Notes under the pieces: generated by a model
The model's database searches: none
What the model saw: the letters and a program-made list of their open reading frames with translations, nothing else
What the model was told of the DNA's origin: nothing
Translations under genes and position numbers: made by a program
Part shown: positions 1 to 6,068 of the stretch, in pieces
Layout: every line of letters begins with the position of its first letter
Position numbering within the stretch: position 1 is the first letter of the stretch
Source: an uncultured Lachnospiraceae bacterium
GTDB lineage: Bacteria; Bacillota; Clostridia; Lachnospirales; Lachnospiraceae
Reading direction: 5' to 3'
DNA: 11,762 nucleotides
Assembly (NCBI GenBank): GCA_910583815.1
Contig: CAJTZB010000066.1
Coordinates: forward strand, 1 to 11,762

Positions 1-17
1 ATTGCAATCTTTCTGAA

Positions 18-23
18 TATAAT
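18..23 (+). promoter_or_regulatory. Candidate -10 box for the 89-2203 gene
   Basis: A perfect TATAAT lies 66 nt before the ATG at 89. The matching -35 would fall outside the window, so only half of the promoter can be judged. A second possibility is TTGCGA (40-45), an 18-nt spacer and TATATT (64-69), but that would leave a leader of only about 13 nt. Confidence 0.35.
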
Positions 24-39
24 CTAAATTTTTAGAAAA

Positions 40-54
40 TTGCGAGTTTCGCAA
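40..54. other. Short perfect inverted repeat in the leader of the first gene
   Basis: TTGCGA, a 3-nt loop GTT, and TCGCAA form a perfect 6-bp inverted repeat. No T-run follows, so it is not an intrinsic terminator. If the -10 at 18-23 is used, the repeat lies in the 5' UTR. It could be a small operator or a chance hairpin. It does not match the Gram-positive LexA box. Confidence 0.3.
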
Positions 55-88
55 ACGACTACTTATATTGTTACCAGAAAGGAATCTC

Positions 89-2203
89 ATGATCACTATC
101 ATAACCGCACTCTATGCGGAAGCAAAGCCTTTTCTCTCTGTCCTTCCGCTCAAAAAAAATACATCCTTTTCGTTACTGACCCTGTTTGAAGGAGAGGATA
201 TCCGCCTTTTGATTACAGGTGTTGGCGAACTTACGGCATGTATGGCAGTCACAAGATATTTCACTCTGTTTCCACCACAAAAAACAGATCTTGCTGTCAA
301 TATCGGACTGGCAGGCTGTCTGCCTCCCCCATCCGGAACAGATTCCTCTGCTTTTCCTGCGCTTGGTTCCTGCCATCTTGCCACAAAGCTTTCCGAATCT
401 TCCACCGGACGCACTTTCTATCCTGACCTGCTCTATCCAAACAGCTTCCCAAAGGCAGAGCTTTTTACTGTCCCGACGGTCTTTCTGGCACGCTCTGAAC
501 AAAACCCCTATCCTTTTGTGCCTCCAAAATCTGCTTCTTCCTTCAGAAGCTCCGTTTCGGCTCTTTTTCAGCTGATTGACATGGAGGCTGCCGGAATCTA
601 TCAGGCGGCCCTTCCATACCTTTCCACAGAGCGGATATTTTTCTTTAAAATCGTATCTGACTATGGCATATCGCAAAAGGAGCATTCTGACATCTTACCG
701 GAAGCCCTGATTGCACCACATGTACCTGCTTTGCTGGCATTTGCAAAGCAGGCGCAAAATGCCGTTTTAAATGAACCTGCCAACCATCCTGTCATATTTT
801 CTTCCACAGAGCAGGATGCCATTGAGCGCCTTTTTGTGCAGCTTCCGGTAACTGCTTCCATGCAGCAGGAGCTGCTTCATCAGCTACGCTATTATAAGCT
901 TTGCAAAAACTCCGTGTCTGAACTTTTGTCCGCATTCCTCAGTTCTCTGCCTTCTATGCTGCCGCATGGGAAAAAACAGATAAAGCCTTATCTTGACAAT
1001 CTCACAGAACAGATACTTGGCGGAAACAAAAAAGAAACTTTTTCTTATAGTCTTTCCTCATCAGACAAGCCTTTGCATATGACAAAAAAAGACTCCTCTT
1101 ATCTCCCATTTTTTTCTACTCTCTATATAGAAGAAGAACTTTGGGAACAACGTAGCCTGCTGATTCCAAAGCAGCTGCAACTACGTATAAATGCCGCAAA
1201 AGAGGATCTCAGGACACCGATTACTGTCATCCCCATCCGGCACTATAAAGATGTTTTTAACCGCAGCAGGCAAAATTTTGCCATCCAAAAGCAGACACCT
1301 TCCTTGATTCTTGCAAACAATCATGGCACCCTGCTCTATCCCGGCGCACCTGTCTGCCAAAGCTTTGGCAACCGCCATTTTTATTATGCTTCCAATCTGA
1401 TGAACTGCATTTACCACTGTGATTACTGCTATCTGCAAGGTATGTATCCTTCCGGGCATATTGTTGCATTCTTAAACCTTGAAAACTACTTTGAAGAAGT
1501 TTCAGAAATCCTAAAAAAACATCCGGTGTATCTTTGTATTTCTTATGATACCGATCTGCTTGCCCTCGAACCATTGTTTCATTTTACTGAACGGTGGGTG
1601 CGCTTTGCCAAGCATCATCCTGATTTAACACTTGAAATCCGTACAAAATCAGGAAACCCGGAACTGTTTTCTGTCTTAAGGCACGCTTGGGATGAAGAAA
1701 CGGCAGATACCCCGAATCAGCTTCCAGAGCGCCTTATTTTTGCGTGGACCGTATCTCCGGAACATATTTCTCTCGCCACAGAACATGGTGCCGCCCCTTT
1801 GTCTTCTAGGCTAAAGGCGCTAAAGGCTGCAAAATATGCCGGTTTTTCCGTGCGGCTTTGCTTTGACCCGATGATTTACTGCTCCGGCTGGCAGGAAGCT
1901 TACCGGAAACTGGTATGGCAGATATTTGAACAATTTACACCAAAACTTCTGCCAGAAGAACTGCTGGATGCCAGTATCGGCGTATTCCGCATCAGCACAG
2001 AATATTTAAAAGCTATGCGGAAAAAACGCCCTGACAGCCCTATTGTGCAGTTTCCATATGAGAGCGAACATGGTGTTTCCCACTATGGAAATCTGTCTAA
2101 AAAAATGGTACAATATCTCTATCAGCTGCTTCTGCCCTATCTTCCGCCAGAACGCATTTTTGTCTGGGACGGAAAAGAAGCAGACCGTTCTGCGGAACTT
2201 TAA
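89..2203 (+). CDS. Fusion of a nucleosidase-like domain and a spore photoproduct lyase-like radical SAM domain
   Basis: This is a 704-residue two-part protein. Residues 1 to about 225 look like the PNP/MTA-SAH nucleosidase fold: ALYAEAKP near the start (E11, position of the MTAN acid/base Glu), DMEAAGIYQ (D164-M165-E166) and VSDYG with S190-D191, the usual catalytic Asp region. Residues about 225-335 are helical and unassigned. Residues about 337-704 match spore photoproduct lyase (SPL): C440-x3-C444-x2-C447 followed by YLQ for the 4Fe-4S/SAM site, and CFDPMIYCSGW near the C-terminal half of the barrel. SPL proteins alone are about 340-350 residues, so this is a true fusion. The start is ATG 89 behind AAAGGA (78-83), not the in-frame TTG at 68. 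By hand alignment the hydrogen-donor Cys of SPL (C141 in Bacillus subtilis) is replaced by Y486, with C483 three residues earlier. The likely role is UV-lesion repair or a related radical reaction; substrate unproven. The SDR gene follows after 26 nt. Confidence 0.85.
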   Translation: MITIITALYAEAKPFLSVLPLKKNTSFSLLTLFEGEDIRLLITGVGELTACMAVTRYFTLFPPQKTDLAVNIGLAGCLPPPSGTDSSAFPALGSCHLATKLSESSTGRTFYPDLLYPNSFPKAELFTVPTVFLARSEQNPYPFVPPKSASSFRSSVSALFQLIDMEAAGIYQAALPYLSTERIFFFKIVSDYGISQKEHSDILPEALIAPHVPALLAFAKQAQNAVLNEPANHPVIFSSTEQDAIERLFVQLPVTASMQQELLHQLRYYKLCKNSVSELLSAFLSSLPSMLPHGKKQIKPYLDNLTEQILGGNKKETFSYSLSSSDKPLHMTKKDSSYLPFFSTLYIEEELWEQRSLLIPKQLQLRINAAKEDLRTPITVIPIRHYKDVFNRSRQNFAIQKQTPSLILANNHGTLLYPGAPVCQSFGNRHFYYASNLMNCIYHCDYCYLQGMYPSGHIVAFLNLENYFEEVSEILKKHPVYLCISYDTDLLALEPLFHFTERWVRFAKHHPDLTLEIRTKSGNPELFSVLRHAWDEETADTPNQLPERLIFAWTVSPEHISLATEHGAAPLSSRLKALKAAKYAGFSVRLCFDPMIYCSGWQEAYRKLVWQIFEQFTPKLLPEELLDASIGVFRISTEYLKAMRKKRPDSPIVQFPYESEHGVSHYGNLSKKMVQYLYQLLLPYLPPERIFVWDGKEADRSAEL

Positions 2204-2229
2204 ATCAAGAAAGGAGATGGGCCACAGCC

Positions 2230-2946
2230 ATGACAGAAAAGAAAAAGAGTGTTTTGCTGACCGGCGCTACCTCCGGTATTGGACTGGCAATTGGACAGAG
2301 GCTGGCAGCAGAAGGCTATCTTGTATTTGGGTTTGGCAGAGACACAGGCAAGGTGGCAAATCAGGCGGAAGGTTTTTCGCTTTATCCCTGCGACATTACT
2401 GATACTTCCTCACTGCTTGCCGCACTGAAACAGCTTCACAAGCAGCTCCGTGCCTATCCTGATATTGTAATCCACAGCGCAGGAGTTGCTTATTACGGCT
2501 TACAAGAAACCCTGTCAGATGCCAATCTTAAAGCCATGATCCGCACAAATCTGGAAGCCCCGATACTTCTTACGACCCATCTGCTGCAGCCCTTTAAGCA
2601 GCGCGGCTACGGACATTTTATTTTCCTGTCCTCTGTCACTGCCGAACGGACGAATCCGCACGGAGCTGCCTATGGCGCCACCAAAGCGGCACTCACCAGT
2701 TTTGCAGCCAGCCTGTTTGAAGAAGTCCGGAAAAACGGCATTAAAATCACAACTGTCCAGCCAGACATGACGCAAAGCAGCCTTTACCGAAACGCAGACT
2801 TCACAACAGACGAAAATGCCTGCCTGTTCCCTGAGGACATCGCAGAAGCCGTAAGCTTCCTGCTCTCCCAGCCAGAACATCTCGTCACGTCAAAACTTAC
2901 GATTCAGCCGCAAAAGCACAGAATCAAAAAAAATAAGAGCCAATAA
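2230..2946 (+). CDS. Short-chain dehydrogenase/reductase (SDR) family oxidoreductase
   Basis: This is a 238-residue classical-type SDR. The cofactor motif TGATSGIG lies at residues 11-18, and HSAG, the NNAG-like motif, follows mid-protein. The catalytic set is S135, Y148 and K152 (Y-G-A-T-K), followed by a VQPDM segment at the place of the usual PG loop. The length is typical of the family. The ribosome binding site AAGGAG (2211-2216) sits 13 nt before the ATG, slightly long, and no better in-frame start is visible. The gene begins 26 nt after the SPL-like fusion gene, so the two are probably co-transcribed. The substrate cannot be read from sequence. The C-terminus is lysine-rich (KHRIKKNKSQ) and runs right up to the structured repeat that begins at 2947. 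Confidence 0.88.
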   Translation: MTEKKKSVLLTGATSGIGLAIGQRLAAEGYLVFGFGRDTGKVANQAEGFSLYPCDITDTSSLLAALKQLHKQLRAYPDIVIHSAGVAYYGLQETLSDANLKAMIRTNLEAPILLTTHLLQPFKQRGYGHFIFLSSVTAERTNPHGAAYGATKAALTSFAASLFEEVRKNGIKITTVQPDMTQSSLYRNADFTTDENACLFPEDIAEAVSFLLSQPEHLVTSKLTIQPQKHRIKKNKSQ

Positions 2947-3078
2947 GACCATTGCGGAACTATTATCAGCAATGGTCTGGATAGTACACAGTACAGTTTC
3001 CAGACGGCTTCTTCGGATGGAAACTGTACTCTGGTTTCCGTGTACTAGAAAGACCATTGCGGAACTATTAATTAGGAG
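2947..3078 (+). repeat. Structured repeat element (single unit plus terminal half-unit) before the Sir2 gene
   Basis: Two identical 20-nt direct repeats (GACCATTGC then GGAACTATTA) start at 2947 and 3052, 105 nt apart. Between them: GCAATGGTC (2969-2977), TAGTACAC (2982-2989) pairing GTGTACTA (3040-3047), and a perfect 13-bp inner hairpin (2990-3002 with 3018-3030) with a 15-nt loop. A 9-nt one-sided bulge (3031-3039) separates the inner and outer stems. GCAATGGTC can pair perfectly with either flanking GACCATTGC (2947-2955 or 3052-3060). The last repeat runs into TAGGAG (3073-3078), the Shine-Dalgarno of the Sir2 gene. There is no T-run, so it is not an intrinsic terminator. The same architecture recurs at 5815-6062. 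It is either a cis-acting RNA or a palindromic mobile repeat. Confidence 0.8.
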
Positions 3079-3084
3079 CACACC

Positions 3085-3816
3085 ATGAACCTAACCCAAA
3101 AAATCGAACAGCTGCAGCACATCATAAATACCAGCCGCCAAATTGTCTTTTTTGGCGGCGCCGGTGTCAGTACCGAAAGCGGTATTCCCGATTTCAGAAG
3201 CGAGGATGGACTATACCACCAGAAATACCGCTATTCGCCGGAAACTATCTTAAGCCACAGCTTTTTTGTGCAGAAAACCGAAGATTTTTTTGAATTTTAC
3301 CGTGATAAAATGATAGTAACGGACGTGAAACCAAATATTACCCATCACTTCCTTGCAAAACTTGAGCAAAGCGGAAAGCTGCTTGGTATTATTACCCAAA
3401 ATATCGATGGCCTGCATCAAGCGGCTGGCAGCAAACGCGTTATTGAGCTGCACGGAAGCATCCATCGCAATACCTGTATGCGCTGTCTCAAACCATATCC
3501 GCTAAGCGCAGTTCAGGCGGCGGACGGAGTGCCTCGCTGCGAGTGCGGCGGCATCATCAAACCGGATGTTGTGCTTTATGAAGAGAACCTAAATGAATCG
3601 GACATTACCGGCTCCGTTTCCATGATTTCTGCTGCTGATACCTTAATTGTCGGCGGCACTTCCCTTTCCGTCTATCCGGCCGCTTCCTTTCTTCGATATT
3701 TTGACGGCAGCCATCTTGTCCTAATCAACAAATCTGCCACACCGTATGACGGAAACGCCGACCTGCTGATTCAGGCAGGGCTTGGAGAGGTATTTGGTAC
3801 GCTTCATATAGATTAG
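3085..3816 (+). CDS. cobB: NAD-dependent protein deacylase, Sir2 family
   Basis: This is a 243-residue sirtuin. It removes acyl groups from lysines using NAD, releasing nicotinamide and O-acyl-ADP-ribose. Visible motifs are GAGVSTESGIPDFR (residues 26-38), TQNIDGLH (104-111) and HGS with catalytic H123. The zinc-binding cysteines are C131, C134, C152 and C154 (C-x2-C, then C-x-C). The SIRT5-like Tyr-Arg pair for succinyl or malonyl groups is not evident; the segment after the NAD motif resembles deacetylase-type bacterial sirtuins such as the Thermotoga protein, though this is a hand judgement. Length is normal. The start is supported by AGGAG at 3074-3078, 6 nt before the ATG. That ribosome binding site is the end of the structured repeat, so translation may depend on its folding. 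A PncC-type gene follows 45 nt downstream. Confidence 0.93.
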   Translation: MNLTQKIEQLQHIINTSRQIVFFGGAGVSTESGIPDFRSEDGLYHQKYRYSPETILSHSFFVQKTEDFFEFYRDKMIVTDVKPNITHHFLAKLEQSGKLLGIITQNIDGLHQAAGSKRVIELHGSIHRNTCMRCLKPYPLSAVQAADGVPRCECGGIIKPDVVLYEENLNESDITGSVSMISAADTLIVGGTSLSVYPAASFLRYFDGSHLVLINKSATPYDGNADLLIQAGLGEVFGTLHID

Positions 3817-3861
3817 CATCACCTTATAAATGCACATAGAAAAAGAAAGGATGGTTCATAG

Positions 3862-4344
3862 ATGGAGCCAGAATATCTGACATTGGAAGAGCAGCTGGTC
3901 ACGCGCCTGATTTCGCTTGGCTGGCATATTTCCTGTGCCGAATCCTGTACCGGCGGCCTGCTTGCTGCAAGCATTATAAATGCTGCCAATGCATCGCGGG
4001 TGCTGAATGCCAGTTTCATAACCTATGCCGCAGAAGCAAAAATGCGCTATGCCCACGTAGCTGAAGCAACCATAGATGCATATGGCGTAGTAAGCGAAGA
4101 AGTCGCAAAAGAACTGGCTTCAGGCGCCGCAAAAGAAACCTCAGCAGAAGTCGGTGTCGGAATTACCGGGATTGCAGGTCCGGGCGGAACGCCGGAGCTT
4201 CCGGCAGGCATGGTCTGCTTTGGATTTTTTGTCAACGGAATTCTTTCGTCACAGACAATGTATTTTGGAGAAATCGGCAGAAATAAAGTCCGTAAGGAAG
4301 CTGTGCTGTTTGCAATGAAAACTCTGCTTGGTCTGCTTCCATAA
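3862..4344 (+). CDS. pncC: CinA C-terminal domain protein, likely nicotinamide-nucleotide amidohydrolase (PncC)
   Basis: This 160-residue protein is a stand-alone CinA C-terminal domain. The family deamidates nicotinamide mononucleotide (NMN) to nicotinate mononucleotide, returning it to NAD synthesis. Hallmarks are AESCTGG (residues 26-32, with the nucleophile-region S28), YAAEAK (55-60, with conserved Tyr and Lys) and GITGIAGPGG (100-109). The N-terminal molybdopterin-like domain of full CinA is absent, as in PncC. A ribosome binding site AGAAAGG (3844-3850) precedes ATG 3862 by 11 nt; the ATG at 3851 is out of frame. Placement right after a sirtuin, which generates nicotinamide, suggests a pyridine-nucleotide recycling pair (inference). 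The gene is last in the run and is followed by a hairpin terminator. Some family members are only annotated as competence-damage-inducible proteins. Confidence 0.88.
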   Translation: MEPEYLTLEEQLVTRLISLGWHISCAESCTGGLLAASIINAANASRVLNASFITYAAEAKMRYAHVAEATIDAYGVVSEEVAKELASGAAKETSAEVGVGITGIAGPGGTPELPAGMVCFGFFVNGILSSQTMYFGEIGRNKVRKEAVLFAMKTLLGLLP

Positions 4345-4376
4345 CATCTTATTGTCCAGAAACCTCATCACATAAA

Positions 4377-4410
4377 GAAACCGGCAGCGTATTCTTGTTC
4401 TGCCGGTTTC
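4377..4410. terminator. Bidirectional intrinsic terminator between convergent genes
   Basis: GAAACCGGCAG (4377-4387) and CTGCCGGTTTC (4400-4410) form a perfect 11-bp stem with a 12-nt loop. On the minus strand the stem is followed by a T-rich tail (TTTCTTTA), and on the plus strand by TTTCCTTAT. It lies 32 nt past the PncC-type stop and 22 nt past the minus-strand oxidoreductase stop, so it probably serves both. Confidence 0.8.
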
Positions 4411-4432
4411 CTTATAAAAACTATATATTTTC

Positions 4433-5806
4433 TTATCTGGATAACTTCTCTGCAATATGCTCTGCCACATAAACGCCGCTTGCTGAAGCATGGGACAGGG
4501 AATGTGTCACGCCGCTGCCATCTCCAATCACATAGAGGCCTTTGTGCCTTGTTTCCAGATGTTCATCCAGCTCCACTTCCATATTGTAAAACTTCACTTC
4601 TACTCCATACAGCAATGTATCATCATTCGCAGTACCAGGCGCAATTTTGTCCAAAGCATGAATCATTTCAATAATGCCGTCCAATATGCGCTTTGGCAGC
4701 ACAAGGCTTAAATCTCCCGGTGTTGCCGCCAGAGTCGGACGTACATTTCCTTCTTCAATTCTCTGCTGCGTACTTCTTCTTCCACGCTCTAAATCTCCAA
4801 AACGCTGTACAATAACTCCTCCGCCAAGCATATTGGAAAGCCTAGCAATGCTTTCACCATATCCATTGCTGTCCTTAAACGGCTCCGAAAAATGTTTTGC
4901 CACCAGCAGCGCAAAATTTGTATTTTCGGTCTTCTTGGAAGGGTCCTCGAAACTGTGCCCATTTACTGTAACAATGCCGTTTGTATTTTCATTGACCACA
5001 ATTCCATGCGGATTCATACAGAAAGTGCGCACTCTGTCTTCAAACTTCTCCGTGCGGTACACAATTTTGCTTTCATACAGTTCATCCGTAATATGCTCAA
5101 AAATAACCGAAGGGATTTCCACACGCACACCAATGTCCACACGGTTTGATTTTGTAGGAATAGAAAGCGCATTGCATGCTTCTTCCATCCACTTGCTTCC
5201 GCTCCGTCCAACAGAAACAATGCACTGCCTGCCTTCTGCCGCTTCTCCATCAGTAATCAGGCGGTAACCATCCTCTGTCTGCTCAATCTTATGTACCGGC
5301 GTCCGGAAAAAGAAATCCACTTTTTCTTTCAGCATATTGTACAGATTTTCAAGTACAATATAGTTGATATCCGTTCCAAGATGACGCACGGAGGCCTCTA
5401 ACAACGTCAGTTTATTCTGCATGCAGGTTTTCTTAAATGAAGTTCCTGCTGTTGAATACATCTTGGTTTCTGCCCCACCGTACTCCACATTGATGCGGTC
5501 TACATACTCCATCAGTTCAATTGCTTTTTTCTTTCCGATATAGGAATAAAGCGTTCCGCCAAAGTCATTCGTAATATTGTATTTACCATCCGAAAACGCC
5601 CCTGCACCGCCAAAACCATTCATAATTGCACAGGTTTTGCACTTAATGCAGCTCTTTATTTTCTCTCCGTCAATCGGGCAATGCCGTCCGCTCAGTTCGT
5701 TACCTGCCTCAAACACCGCAATCTTAAGCTCCGGCATTCTCTTCACCAGCTCATAAGCCGAAAAAATACCTCCGGGCCCCGCCCCAATAATCATAACATC
5801 ATACAT
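4433..5806 (-). CDS. NAD(P)/FAD-dependent oxidoreductase, COG2509-like
   Basis: This 457-residue flavoprotein has an N-terminal Rossmann FAD site (GAGPGG, residues 8-13) and an acidic residue E33 ending the second strand, where the FAD ribose binds. The C-terminal segment GLYVIGDGSG...SHASASG is the usual second FAD contact. Between them lies a cysteine cluster, C43-x9-C53-x2-C56-x2-C59, followed by a glycine-rich stretch (NGFGGAGAFSDGK). This resembles uncharacterised FAD-dependent dehydrogenases of the COG2509 type (recognised by eye). The spacing of the cysteines would suit a metal or Fe-S site, but that is inference. The start is ATG 5806 behind a perfect AGGAGG (5820-5815), 8 nt away. 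That site is the tail of the structured repeat array. The gene lies 262 nt after pyrD on the same strand and may be the last gene of that transcript. Substrate unknown. Confidence 0.82.
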   Translation of the reverse strand: MYDVMIIGAGPGGIFSAYELVKRMPELKIAVFEAGNELSGRHCPIDGEKIKSCIKCKTCAIMNGFGGAGAFSDGKYNITNDFGGTLYSYIGKKKAIELMEYVDRINVEYGGAETKMYSTAGTSFKKTCMQNKLTLLEASVRHLGTDINYIVLENLYNMLKEKVDFFFRTPVHKIEQTEDGYRLITDGEAAEGRQCIVSVGRSGSKWMEEACNALSIPTKSNRVDIGVRVEIPSVIFEHITDELYESKIVYRTEKFEDRVRTFCMNPHGIVVNENTNGIVTVNGHSFEDPSKKTENTNFALLVAKHFSEPFKDSNGYGESIARLSNMLGGGVIVQRFGDLERGRRSTQQRIEEGNVRPTLAATPGDLSLVLPKRILDGIIEMIHALDKIAPGTANDDTLLYGVEVKFYNMEVELDEHLETRHKGLYVIGDGSGVTHSLSHASASGVYVAEHIAEKLSR

Positions 5807-5814
5807 AACAAGTA

Positions 5815-6062
5815 CCTCCTATTAATAGTTCCGTAACTACCCTACTGGTACACTTTTCCCCTAGCTTGGACTACGGCTGCTCTCGCATCCATAATCCAAG
5901 CTGTGTACCATCCGGGTAGTTACTGTTTTAGTTCCGTAATTACCCTACCGGTACACTTTTCCCCTAGCTTGGACTACGGCTGCTCTCGCATCCATAATCC
6001 AAGCTATGTACCATCCGAGTAGTTACTGTTTTAGTTCCGTAATTACCCTACCGGTACACTTT
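5815..6062 (-). repeat. 103-bp tandem array of the structured repeat element before the oxidoreductase gene
   Basis: TAGTTCCG recurs at 5826, 5929 and 6032, an exact 103-bp period: two full units and a third cut off at about 6062, next to the pyrD stop. Read on the minus strand each full unit has GGTACAC/GTGTACC (5909-5903 with 5853-5847; second copy 6012-6006, ending T instead of C, with 5956-5950). Inside is a long hairpin (AGCTTGGA with TCCAAGCT) that extends to a CGAGAG tip, a GNRA tetraloop. A 9-nt bulge AGGGGAAAA lies on the 3' side. The inner stem contains G-U pairs only if the minus strand is the RNA. The array ends in CGGAACTATTAATAGGAGG, whose last bases are the Shine-Dalgarno of the next gene. 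No T-run follows the hairpins. This stretch holds no convincing gene. Confidence 0.85.
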
Positions 6063-6068
6063 ACCCGG

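Noticed and set aside
40..54. LexA/SOS box upstream of the SPL-like gene
   Set aside because: The palindrome does not contain the Gram-positive GAAC-N4-GTTC core.
2990..3030. Intrinsic terminator before the Sir2 gene
   Set aside because: The 13-bp hairpin is strong, but it is followed by CTGGTTTCC rather than a T-run, and it is part of a larger element shared with another locus.
2947..3078. Known NAD-sensing riboswitch in front of the Sir2-PncC pair
   Set aside because: The hairpin-in-hairpin layout with 9-nt bulge does not match the NAD riboswitch classes I know, and the same element precedes a gene outside NAD synthesis.
4674..5267. Long plus-strand frame inside the FAD oxidoreductase gene
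   Set aside because: It is a shadow of a well-supported minus-strand gene, with no recognisable motif or ribosome binding site.
5815..6062. CRISPR array
   Set aside because: The repeats are contiguous 103-bp units with no unique spacers, and the internal hairpins are far larger than CRISPR repeats.
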